This document shows, one piece after another, positions 37,378-47,587 of a DNA stretch of 64,000 nucleotides; position 1 is the first letter of the stretch; every line of letters begins with the position of its first letter. This stretch comes from Megalobrama amblycephala (lineage: Eukaryota; Chordata; Actinopteri; Cypriniformes; Xenocyprididae). The notes under the pieces were generated by a model. It was not told where the DNA came from and ran no database searches. It worked only from the letters and a program-made list of their open reading frames with translations. The stretch covers positions 8,495,539-8,559,538 of the forward strand of contig NC_063050.1 of assembly GCF_018812025.1 (NCBI RefSeq). Direction: 5' to 3'. The position numbers were made by a program, and so were the translations under genes.

Positions 37378-37440
37378 TGGTGAACATTCACAGCTTCACT
37401 CTTGCCCAACACTGCTCTCACCCACAACCTCCCAGCCTGC
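35796..37440 (-). mobile_element. Older deleted Tx1-type LINE, copy 2 (no palindrome)
   Basis: Collinear with 12786-16300 but lacking the 1.74 kb palindrome. ORF2 C-terminal remnant at 35930-36210 (LRVEYAYYKLVK, LWGLNEELCALYD) and ORF1 N-terminal remnant near 37130-37250 (GFRCVPE in the minus frame). Its 5' end is followed by ATGTGTGTA and then TTAATAAAG, the sequence that directly follows the GA tract at the empty sites. Contains a (GA)n run near 37346-37374. Confidence 0.75.
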
Positions 37441-37842
37441 ATGTGTGTATTAATAAAGAGGGAAGTCAAACTATTTCTTCACACTGGCTTCACATGAACA
37501 CACAGACGCAGAACAAACGTGTGCAGATAAAACTCATGTTATTTTACAGAGATTGTCACAGATTAATTCTGTTATTTAAAAGGCTTAGTTTTATGTTTTT
37601 CCAGAACTGTAACATTTAATGTTTTAACAGATTGAAGCTTTTTTTCAGTGTATCACATTCATTTTAAAGATACTGATGTTGAAAACAGCAGCGGTTCCCA
37701 TAGTAACTGTATAAACAGTGCAGACTGATTAAATTAGCTCTTAAATGATGTCATCTCCTTTAGCTGTGCAATGATACATCAGTTATAGATTTATTGTATT
37801 TCTAGATTTACTGATTTATATGTGATCTTTTCCACCAGTGTG
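37441..37842. other. Duplicate of 16301-16756
   Basis: Displaced promoter-flank sequence shared with the PL1/PL2 interval; no gene seen. Confidence 0.6.
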
Positions 37843-37843
37843 A

Positions 37844-37927
<84 letters not shown>

Positions 37928-37929
37928 AA
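37843..37929. repeat. (AAAG)n microsatellite replacing a V exon
   Basis: About 87 bp of AAAG. It abuts PL-type intron 1 sequence (from 37930) exactly where the V1 exon should begin. Confidence 0.9.
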
Positions 37930-38079
37930 CCAAGCATTAAAAACACTAATATATTCATAAGACTGAACAGAAATGAACTTTCAAATATCTTTTAAGTTTT
38001 TCGAAGTCAGTATAACATCATGAAGTGAAGTGAAAGACTCTCCTGTTTTTAGTGATTTACTCTGAGTTCAGATTCTTAC

Positions 38080-38119
38080 CAGGAATCATCAGCAGAGTGA
38101 AAGTCAAGATGATCTTCAT
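38080..38119 (-). pseudogene. Orphan PL signal-peptide exon with intact promoter
   Basis: The 40-bp exon encodes MKIILTFTLLMIPG and ends in a good GT donor, identical to exon 1 of PL1-PL3. About 160 bp of promoter including the ETS box and GA tract is also intact, and intron 1 runs to about 37930. No V exon follows: the sequence passes into the AAAG tract and then duplicated flank. A transcript could start here but would have to splice over more than 2 kb into the PL3 V1 exon (35408), with the PL3 promoter in between. Confidence 0.75.
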
Positions 38120-38260
38120 TCTTCTCTCTTATTAAATGATCTTCTCTGTTGTCAGTAGATTCAGTTCTTCTGAAGCTCTCGATGTGTGTTCAGATGAGTT
38201 TTGAGTGTTTCTTTCCTGGTTACATGTTTAACATGAAGTGCTGAATGTGACGGAGACGCC

Positions 38261-38270
38261 CACTTCCTCT
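38261..38270 (-). promoter_or_regulatory. ETS/PU.1-like box of the orphan exon
   Basis: Minus-strand AGAGGAAGTG, 142 bp upstream of the orphan ATG; followed by a short GA tract (38271-38281) and TTAATAAAG, an empty LINE site. Confidence 0.5.
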
Positions 38271-38469
38271 GAGAGAGAGAGTTAATAAAGAGGGAAGTGA
38301 GACAGTGACATCTGATGGACACAAACGCAAACAGCAGTGGTTCACATGGTCACCTTATAGATGACCATTTCTAACTGATTAACATGGTAAATATTTAACA
38401 TTAATATGGTAAACATTTACATTTTGATAATCATCTAAACATTAAAATGGAAACTAATTTAAGACTAAT

Positions 38470-39247
38470 CAAGATAACTATCCCTATCCCAACTACGCCA
38501 TAATACTTAGTGCCTGTCTGTTTTCCTAAGATGAGAACACAGCAGACCCCGGAGTGGAGCCCAAGTCGAGGTTATAAAACCTGATGAACGTATGCTGAGA
38601 GGACCACCCAGCCGCATCACATATCTCATGGAGGGGGACCCCCGAGATTAAAGCCTTTGAGGCAGCCATACCCCTGGTAGAATGGGCCCGGACAGCCTTC
38701 TCCTTTGGCTCATAAGCAATTGAGCAACCACTTGCTCGTTCTCTGCTTAGACGCAGGGTCTCCTTTCTTTGGAGACCCGTAACAGACAAACAGTTGTTCA
38801 GATTTACACCACAGGGCAGCTCTGTGGACATAAGTGTCTAGCGCCCTGACTAGGCAAAGCAGATTAAGTCTTTTCTGATCCGGACTGGAAAATGGAGGAG
38901 GACAAAAGGCCTGCAGTACAATCAGCCCTGGGACGTTGGTGGGGACCTTAGGTACATAACCAGGTCTAGGATGAAGAAAAGCCTTGACCATACCAGGCAC
39001 AAATTCCAAACATGAGGGAGCAACCGAAAGTGCTTGAAGATCTCCAATTCTTTTTAGAGATGAAATAGCCAACAGGAAAATAGTTTTTAGAGTGAGGAAT
39101 TTCTCAGAAACCTCCTCTAACGGTTCAAAGGGAGCAGAAGCTAACCCTTCCAACACAATCGCCAAGTCCCAGGCCGGAGTTCTTGTAAGAAGTGAAGGCC
39201 ACAGAGAAAGCCACAAAGAAAGCGTATGACCAGGGGGTCTCTTCCAC
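38470..39247 (-). mobile_element. DIRS-type tyrosine recombinase fragment
   Basis: Two overlapping minus-strand frames (39249-38710, then 38831-38526) together read as the C-terminal part of a phage-integrase-like tyrosine recombinase. The catalytic-type signs are the arginine in SLKRIGDLQALSV, the HSTRGMA box (H-x-x-R) and the closing WSSQHTFIRFYNLDL with the nucleophile tyrosine. This order is typical of DIRS1-like retrotransposons of fish. A frameshift lies between 38710 and 38831. The fragment starts where homology to the PL2 upstream flank ends (about 38468) and is cut on its upstream side by an L2 LINE. Confidence 0.75.
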
Positions 39248-41640
39248 ATTTATTCATTTGGTAGACGCTTTTATCCAAAGCGACTTACAAGTGAGGAATA
39301 CAACAAGTGAGTCGTCATGACGAGGCAAATAGACAAGAAGTGCTCTCAATACAAGTTTTAGACATTGCTCAGAGTATCATAAGCTACAATAGAGAGGAAG
39401 TGAAAGGATAGGTATAAGATTTTTTTTTTTTAAGATGAGGTTAAATGCTCATGAAAGAGATGAGTTTTCAGCTGTCTTTTGAATATTACCAGGGATTCTG
39501 CATTCCGGATGAAGGCAGGAAGATCGTTCCACCAGCAAGGGACAGAGAATGAGAATGTTCTGGAAAGTGATTTTGTGCCTTTGACGGTACCACAAGCCTT
39601 TGCTCCTTTAATGAGCGTAGGTTTCTGGTAGGAGTGTAGACTCGTAAGAGTGAGTGGAAGTAGGAGGGTGCTGAGCCTGTGGTAGATCTATAAGCAAGCG
39701 TCAACGCCTTGAATTTGATGCGAGCAGCAAGTGTTAGCCAGTGCAGGGAGAAAGAGAGGCGTGACGTGGGCTCTTTTGGGCTTGTTAAAGACGAGACGTG
39801 CTGCAGCGTTCTGGATCATTTGTAGAGGCTTGATTGTGCATGATGGCAGTCCAGCCAGAAGAGCATTGCAGTAATCAAGCCTAGAAATGACCAGAGCCTG
39901 GACCAGAAGTTGTGTTGCATGTTCTGTTAGAAAGGGCCTGATTTTCCTGATGTTGTATAGTGCAAATCTGCATGACCGAGCTGTCTTTGCAATGTGGTCT
40001 TTGAATGTCAGTTGGTCATCAAGGATTACTCCAAGATTTCTGGCCGAATTTGATGGAGTAATTGAGGATGTGCCTAGCTGGATGCTGAAGTCATGATTTA
40101 GAGTCGGATTGGCAGGGAAGATGAGAAGCTCAGTCTTAGCCAGGCTGAGCTGTGGATGATGTTCTTTCATCCATGCCGAGATGCCCGCCAGACAGCTTGA
40201 GATTCGTGCAGCTACTGTGGGATCATGTGGTTGGAATGAAAGGAAGAGTTGTGTGTCATCAGCACAGCAATGGTAGGAGAAACCATGTGCCTGAATGATG
40301 GGACCAAGTGATGTAGTGTAAATGGAGAAGAGGAGGGGTCCAAGAACTGAACCCTGAGGAACACCCGTGGTCAGTTGATGAGCTTTGGATACCTTCCCTC
40401 TCCAGGCAACCCTGAAAGACCTTCCTGTGAGATAGGATTCAAACCAGAGAAGCGGAGTACCTGTGATGCCCAGTGATGAGAGGGTGGACAGGAGGATCTG
40501 ATGATTCACCGTGTCAAAGGCAGCAGATAGATTGAGCAGAATGAGAACTGATGATTTGGAATTAGCTTTTGCAATCCTCAAGGATTCAGTGACCGACAGC
40601 AGTGCAGTCTCAGTCGAGTGGCCACTCTTGAAACCAGATTGATTGACATCCAATTGGTTGCTATGTGAGAGAAAAGATGACACCTGGTTGAAAACAACTC
40701 ATTCAAGTGTTTTTCCTATGAATGGTAGGATAGAAACAGGTCTGTAGTTGTCTACAAGAGACGTGTTTAATGTGGGTTTTTTAAGCAGTGGGGTTACCCG
40801 AGCCTGCTTGAATGTGTTAGGGAAAGTGCCAGTGTGGAGAGATGTGTTGATAATGTGTGTCAGTGCTGGTAAAAGTGTGGGAGCGATGGCTTGTAGAAGG
40901 TGTGAGGGGATGGGATCTAGAGGGCAGGTGGTGGGATGACTGGAGAGGAGAAGTTTGGATACTTCTGTCTCAGTGAGGGGGGAGAATGAAGAGAGGAGGT
41001 GTGTGACTGTGTGTTAGGTTGGTCTGAGTTCCTGTGTGTGTGGAGCGGAGAACTGACTGCTGATGGTAGGTGTTTTGTCAGTGAAAAATTTAGCAAAATT
41101 ATCAGCAGTTAGAGATGAGGTGGGTGGTGGTGGAGGGGGGCAGAGGAGAGAGTTGAATGTTTTGGAAAGTGTGCGTGTGTTTGAAGCGCTGTTGATTTTG
41201 TTGTGGAAATAGGAAGATTTAGCAGCATGCATTCAGCAGAAAAGGATGAAAGCAGAGACTGATAGCTACTTAGGTCAGATTGGTCTTTTGATTTGTGCTA
41301 CTTCCTCTCTGCAGCCCTGAGTTTGGTCCGGTGTTCACGAAGAACAGGGATTAGAGGGAGTGGCACGTGCAGGCCTGGATGACAGAGGACAGATACTATC
41401 TAGAGATGAAGTTAAGGTGGAACATAAAGTGTCTGTTGCTGTATTCACATCCAAAAATGAGAATTGTGAGGGTGAGGGAAGGGAGGATGACGTGACAGAG
41501 GAAAGATGAGAAGAAGAAAGAGAGCGCAGGTTTCGTCTGAAGGTAACTGATTGGTTGGTGGGGAACAAATGGGGAGTTGAAGATTAAAAGTAATGAAGAA
41601 ATGATCAGAAAAGTGCTGAGGTTTTACCAGAATGTTGTCA
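39248..41640 (-). mobile_element. L2-type LINE, 5' truncated, frameshifted
   Basis: The reverse transcriptase part (40683-39688) has GFKSGHSTETALL, NLSAAFDTVNH, GVPQGSVLGPLLFSIY and CADDTQLF, where the catalytic box is CADD instead of YADD. Downstream, 39704-39486 encodes the usual C-terminal end (RSLKEQRLVVPS, SLSLAGG, FLPSSG). The 3' end carries the fish L2-type tail GACGCTTTTATCCAAAGCGACTTAC (39265). Upstream fragments (41568-41014) are proline/serine-rich and frameshifted. Not active. Confidence 0.8.
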
Positions 41641-41659
41641 GTATGGAATATGTTATTAA

Positions 41660-41886
41660 TAAATAATATATATATATATAAAAGGGTCTGAATGCTTAGG
41701 ACCATGTGATATTTCAGTTTTCTTTTTTAATAAATCTGCAAAAATGTCAACAATTCTGTGTTTTTCTGTCAATATGGGGTGCTGTGTGTACATTAATGAG
41801 GAAAAAAATGAACTTAAATGGCTGCAATATAACAAAGAGTACAACATTTAAGGGGGTCTGAATACTTTCTGTACCCACTGTATATA
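41660..41886. mobile_element. Tc1-like transposon end
   Basis: The sequence ...AAGGGGGTCTGAATACTTTCTGTACCCACTGTATATA is the well-known terminal repeat style of fish Tc1 elements, preceded by the usual AATATGGGGTGCTGTGTGTACATT block. Only one end is present; no transposase. Confidence 0.65.
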
Positions 41887-42650
41887 TCAGTGGCGTGCAG
41901 TGGTGTTCTGAAATGAGGAGGCACATTTTATATTTATTTATGAATCGATGTAAATTCATGCATTACTCTTAAAGTTGACACATCTTCCTTGTTAAATGAA
42001 CATTACTTTACATCAAAAAAAGAGAGAAAAAAAAGAGAAAGAAACCAAATACAATTCCATTTTGTAATTTTACATTAACAGTGTAATGTACTATTTATCA
42101 AACAATCTCAATCTCATCAAGTTAGTGTTTTAAGCATTTCTACAGTCATTCCAGAATAATAACTAAAGGCAATAATAATTTAAACAATATATTTTGTATA
42201 TTGATGTTTTTCTTTTTGGTTGTCATCTTAGGCTATTTTGGATCATCATTCATCCTCCATAAACACGTCTGTCACAGACACAAATTGTATTTTTAATTTC
42301 GCCAAGCTGATTGCACAAAACCTTGCAGTCATCACGATTTCAGTCCATTTCAAGTTTGATTTTGACGTGACATAAAGCGGTGATATCTAACTGGGTGATC
42401 TGTTTACTTACTTTTCAATTAGTCTTCCGATTGACGCCATCATTTGTTCATTCAAACTGACACACAGAACGCGCATGTCAACAAGAGGCGGGATTTATCG
42501 CACAAACCAATCATATCCAATCATAACCAATTACATCCAATCATAGCGGGATGGAGGCGCTGCCTCTTCTCACGTGACTTTCCCCTATTCATTCTCAATT
42601 ACCCCTACAAATTCTATGGTTTCCTATGAGAGCAAAGGGAGATGAAAGGG
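41887..42650. other. Intergenic, no gene seen
   Basis: AT-rich sequence beginning CAGTGGCGTGCAGTGG, a phrase common at the ends of dispersed fish repeats. No coding or splice pattern supported. From about 42650 the duplicated PL4 3' flank begins. Confidence 0.4.
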
Positions 42651-42990
42651 AACTCACCATCTCTTCATTTTTCCAGCGTATGTTTGACTCTTTTACTGCT
42701 TCAGTGAATCTGGTCTCCACAGAGACACACATGAAACACATCAGATTAAACCTGCTGGAAACCACAAACCACCAAAGAGAGACACAAAACTGAAACTGAA
42801 GTGTTGATGTCTGGAGGACTGAAGCAGCTCCATCTAGTGTTCAGATGATGTTCAGCACCATGGAGAGCAACTGATCACATGACTGAGATTCATCGCCACA
42901 CACATTCAGAGTCTGTCCTGAAGATCTCCTGTTCTCATAGACATGAAATTACACTTGTGAAACATCTTATAACACTGAATAACGGTCCAC

Positions 42991-42996
42991 TTTATT
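42991..42996 (-). promoter_or_regulatory. Polyadenylation signal of PL4
   Basis: Minus-strand AATAAA about 250 bp after the PL4 stop; conserved in the orphan-tail duplicate at 23807-23812. Confidence 0.55.
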
Positions 42997-43243
42997 GTTG
43001 TGATGAACAATTATCTTTACACAAATACACACATTTTAAGTATATTAAGCAAGTTACATCACATGAGCAGGAACAATAATTATTGAGTAAATAACAAATG
43101 GGTGAGATCTAACATAAATCTGCTGTAATCACTGACTCATAACTGCATATAATGACTCTGATCCTGATCAACACTGAAGATGAACATCATCAGGACCGTC
43201 TGTGTCATTCAGTACAGGATGATGGAGCGTGAACTTATGCACT

Positions 43244-46212
43244 TTAAATGTTAGCGTAAACTGTATTAGTACTATCAGAGGGGATTGTGGGTAATTGTGG
43301 AGTAGCATAAATAGTTCTAGTTTCAGAGGGGTTTGTGAGTAACTGATTATTGCACTGTTTATGCCACTTCACAGCAGGGTTTGTGGGTAATTGGGCAGTA
43401 TCATAAACAGTGCTACAAGAATCAGAGGGTTTTATGGGTAACTGGGTGGTTTTGCAGTCAGTGTGAAGTCTGGTGTCTTTAATCTCCTCATACAGCGTTT
43501 GATGAACCTGAGAATGGGAAATTATTCACAGCTTTTGATTAAAGTCATTCATTCAAACACAATCTGATCAACAATGTGACTTTACAAACCGCTTCACTGT
43601 TTTCTGTTCCAGGTTCAGATATTTCAGAGGCTAAATCAGGGTCTGTAAAATATAAATATACTACATTAAATATAGTAATAATGATAATAATAAGTGACAT
43701 TTAATAATAGTATATAATGTTTCAGTGACACTCAAGATATCAGACTTGCACGTGTTTCTCAGTGCACTGACTAGTTGTGACCAGCAGGGGGAAGCATCAT
43801 CCTTCTATTAACTCATTTCAAAGACAACAATGTGAATCACTGACAAACTTCAGACATTATCAGAGGCTGATCTCCATCTTGGTGGACCCACAGATGATCT
43901 TGGCAAGAGCAGCCGGTATTCTAAAGCCTGCGCCTTAAATCTGTCTACTGCAGCGCTGCCTGTTTCTGAGGCTGTGCCGTTCTCCTCAGTGCTGCCTGTA
44001 ATACCCGTGGCCATTTGTGTTTAGGCCAAACTCTGCTCTTCAGCCCATGAGTCTGCTCCAGAGCCCACTCCTGCCCCTGAGTTTCCTGTCTCCCCTGGTG
44101 CGACTACAGAGGTTGTCCCTGAGGTTCCTGTCTGCCCTGACATGACCGCAGTTGTTTCTGAACTGCCTGTCTGCACTCATATGACCACAGAGGTCACCCC
44201 TGAACATCCTATTCTCCTGGATCACTCTTGAACTCCCTGCCAGCCCTGCTTTGGCCAAGGAGGCAGATTTTAAATCCCCCACTCTGTTTGGATTTTGGGG
44301 CCAACCTATCTGAGCTCTCTGTTAAAGTTCAGCCAGCCTCGCCAGATCCACAGTGGTGGTCTCTAGACCTTTCTGCACAGCTGTGATTGTCTTCTGGTCC
44401 ACTGTGGAGGTCTTCAAACCCATCTGTGCTGCTGTTGTGGTCTTCTGCTCCACCATGGGGATCTTCAGTCCCGTCAGCGCCGCCCTGGCTGCCTTTCTAG
44501 CCTGTGTCCCATCGCCCCAGCTGCCTGCTCAGCCTGCTCCATCCTGGCTTCCCAATCTGCCACAGTCTCCTGTCCTTCTCCCACAACATGGGCCAGCCCC
44601 TCTATCCCTCCCACTGTTCCACCTCCTCTCCTCCTCTCTAATGGTCTCATTTATCAGTTTTGCCTGGATGTTTCTAACACAAATGTTCTAACATAAATTC
44701 TTGGTTATTTGAACATTCAGAGAACATTTTATCTTTTTTTAAATCACATGGGAATATTACTTCTGAACGTTCTCGGAACATTCTGAAACAAGTAGTAACA
44801 TTTTTAAAATGTTAGTTGAACGTCCTAACTAAAGCATTTCAGAAAAAAACTCCATGAAGGATGAATAAATAGCAATTTTGTTCCAACATTTTAAGAAAAT
44901 TTTTAAAAACCAGATAACTTTGAACAAATGTTTTATTAATGTTTCTGGAAGAACGTTTGTTCAGAACTTTGCAAGAACCTTGTCAGAATGTTCGCAGAAG
45001 TTCTAAGAACAACATTAGCTATTTTACCTTGAGTCTGACGCTTATAAAGAGTCACCGTGCATGATACGAATCCAGTGATGAGCAGAAGCAGAATCACAGA
45101 AACACCAATGATCAGAGACAAACCTGAGAAAAGAGATGAAAACAATGAGAATCTGATTCTCTCTAATGTCTGCAGGCAAATGTATTTAAATGAATGAACT
45201 GTTCATCACCAGAATACCATTCGAGATAGATGGAGGAGCTGATGTGAAACCACCAGATGTTGATGATGGCTGGGAACTTAATGAAACAAGTGTAGTTTGG
45301 ATCAATGATGGTGATGATGAAGTTGACAAGGATGGTGGAAGTGTGTTTTGTTCTTAAAACAGAAAAAGGCATGGCTGTGACAAACAACTCTTTCAAACTT
45401 TAAACACCTTCAAAACTCCATTAAGTTTCCTTTTTGTAAATGGCAAATTTTGCTCATCAACCTTGATTTTTATAAAACCTTCAGTTTATTGAGAACTCAT
45501 TTTGATACAGAGGATTATATGAGACTGAAAATGAATATACATCTGCATTTCTCACCTGTTATAATGTGATAAAAATTGGTTTCTTTAGGAATATCAACTG
45601 CACAATAGTAATCTTAAAACAAGGAAATATATCTGCCAATGGGGTAAGTAAAAATCAATTTCACTTGGAATGAAAACTATTTTTACAAATGAATATTAAA
45701 TTGCCAAAAATATGACAGCATTGCTGATGGTCAAGTTCAAAATACATCTGCCTTTCTTACCTGTTATAATGTTCAGATTCACTTCAGTGTAGAAATCTAT
45801 TTCTTTAGGAATATCAACTGCACAGTAGTACGTGTCAGAATCCAGTTCAGTCAGATCTCTGATGGTCACAGTGAAGACTGCTGATCGTTTGTCGTCATAC
45901 AGAGAGAATCTTCCAGCATCAAACCATTTATCTTCAATATCAGTCTTGATGAGGTCAGAACATACTAGCCACTGTCTTTTACAAAAATACTTTGCATTTC
46001 TTCTATATCCTTTATCATACGTGCATTTGATCATGACTTCAGACCCTGAATATCCCGTCACACTGATGGAGCTCACGACAACTACAACAAACCAGCATCA
46101 AATACACTTTAATACATTTACTATGAGGCTTAAGCATTCAAGCTGCTTTCAAATGTTTCATCAGATTCTTACCAGGAATCATCAGCAGAGTGAAAGTCAA
46201 GATGATCTTCAT
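43244..46212 (-). CDS. PL4: single-V-domain CD300/pIgR-like receptor with multi-tyrosine tail
   Basis: Six minus-strand exons: 46173-46212 (signal, same MKIILTFTLLMIPG), 45761-46081 (V), 45218-45352 (stalk), 45028-45123 (transmembrane), 43590-43642 and 43244-43507 (cytoplasmic). Phases agree; about 302 residues. The V domain (residues 14-120) has IKCTY, KYFCKRQWLVC and DTYYCAV, that is, the canonical and the extra disulfide. The stalk (121-165) is Ser/Thr/Pro-rich (EQNTLPPSLSTSSS...), suited to O-glycans. The membrane segment (LIIGVSVILLLL...) is followed by TLYKRQTQ. The tail has TLYEEI and TVYANI, both TxYxxI (ITSM-type), plus TVYDTA and TIYATP, spaced as an internal repeat. This suggests signalling through SH2 proteins. 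The 1.4 kb intron before the tail holds a retroelement remnant. Confidence 0.78.
43930..44690 (+). repeat. Pro/Ser-coding retroelement remnant in PL4 intron
   Basis: Plus-strand text alternates phrases like PVSEAVPFSSVLPV and repeats of CCTGAG/CCTGTCTG units, looking like the proline-rich part of a decayed retroelement protein; frames are short and broken. Its beginning is shared with 24690-24820. Confidence 0.35.
45541..45618 (-). repeat. Partial duplicate of the end of the PL4 V exon
   Basis: Matches 45748-45825 (V exon 3' end, including the CCTGTTATAATG splice-donor region and the FxxVDIPKE part) with a short deletion and base changes. It lies in the intron just downstream of the real exon and is too short to encode a domain. 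Confidence 0.6.
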
Positions 46213-46328
46213 TCTTCTCTCTTATTAAATGATCCTCTCTTGTAACAGTAGATTCAGTTCTTCTAAAGCTCTCTGTGTGTTTCAGGGTTTCCTGGTAGTG
46301 TTTTCGTCATGAATGTGATGAGATGCAG

Positions 46329-46338
46329 ACTTCCTCTT
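46329..46338 (-). promoter_or_regulatory. ETS/PU.1-like box of PL4
   Basis: Minus-strand AAGAGGAAGT, 117 bp upstream of the ATG, in a GGAAGAGGAAGT context. No GA tract of the PL1-3 kind adjoins it; a short GAGAGAGAGA lies at about 46396-46405. Confidence 0.45.
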
Positions 46339-46409
46339 CCTTTGTCTTCTGCTGCTGTGCGGTATGTGACACAGGTACAACTTAAACTGAAACAGAGAGA
46401 GAGAGATCA

Positions 46410-47235
46410 TGGAAAAAGTGCATCATCATCATAAAAACAAACTAGAAGAAAGCATAACACAGAACTGCTGATACATAAAGAGTTTAGTTGATGAAGATGA
46501 GCATATTTATCACACTGCAAGACTGTAATCATTAGTCATGAGTTCCTCTTTATTACACTCCCAACTTTTGAATGAAAAATAAAATATAATAATATGAAGT
46601 AAACACACTTCTCACTCTTTCACTTTACTTCCCATCTCTCGTGTTCAAAGAAAACGTACATACAAATGAAGAAACACCAGCAATTTATCAAGAGCCAATA
46701 ACAGCTAAAGCAGAAGTAAAACTGTCGAACAAAGTTGAAATATTTGCAATACTTGTTGTTAATATTTAGTTTTATGTCTCTTTGAGTCTGTTCTCTGCTC
46801 TGCTTGTCATTTAATTAGTCAAATAATTTCATCCTGTACATCACTTCAGCTGCCTGGACAATGACTGATTAATTATGCAAAATATATTGAGCTGCATTCC
46901 TGTAATCCATATAAGACAAGCCAATGCCTGTTTTTTTTTTTTTTATAAATATACAAATAATACATAAATAACTGCAATACGTATACTAAAAAAAAAAAAA
47001 AAAAAATAAAGCTGAAGAGCATCCTGTGGTAACTCTAGTGACTGACAGTCTACATCTGTTCCAAAGTAAAGCAGATAAAGCACATGATTCCTCATTAAAA
47101 TTCTGATATATCCAAAGTTTCTTCTTAAAATCAGGGACTGTTTCTGTCCCGTCACTGTTGTATTGTGAGTCGAACTTCCAGTCCATGAAGCTGCTCAGAG
47201 ACACAGTCTGTAAAAGCGTCCTAACAGTCACTTTG
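46410..47235. other. Intergenic, no gene seen
   Basis: AT-rich, with poly-T (46930-46944) and poly-A (46989-47006) runs that suggest retroelement tails. No coding exon supported. Confidence 0.4.
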
Positions 47236-47239
47236 CAGT

Positions 47240-47325
47240 GTAGGTTATCTGCACTTGAGTAGATCGTTGGATCAGCTGGTTTATTGAGAAGAGTCTGTCT
47301 GCATCCCGCAGTACTACAAACCAAG
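47240..47325 (-). pseudogene. Degenerate CL-type tail repeat fragment
   Basis: The minus strand reads ADPTIYSSADN, similar to the PMIYSTAE units of the CL1 tail, and the adjoining TTTGTAGTACTGC word also occurs beside the CL1 stop codon (49466). No other exon accompanies it. Possible remnant of an older CL gene; weak evidence. Confidence 0.35.
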
Positions 47326-47587
47326 TATCTGCACGTTACACCTACTACAAGTTACAGCTCTTGCAAAGAAACAAGCATGGATGTCATTGACTTGTAATCC
47401 TTTCAAATCTTATTAAGTATGAAATAACAGCTATTAGTAAAACAAATTATACAATCAAATTAATATAGCCTACCACACAACCCTAAACCTACCCTAACCT
47501 TAATCCTTACATAAAATTAACATTTACTGTGAGATTCATAATCAATATACTTTAAAACAAACAGCATGCATCTGGTGATCTATGTTA

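Noticed and set aside
44353..44691. Pro/Ser-rich 112-residue frame as a gene
   Set aside because: Sits in the PL4 intron in low-complexity retroelement-like sequence with no start context, domain or splice support.
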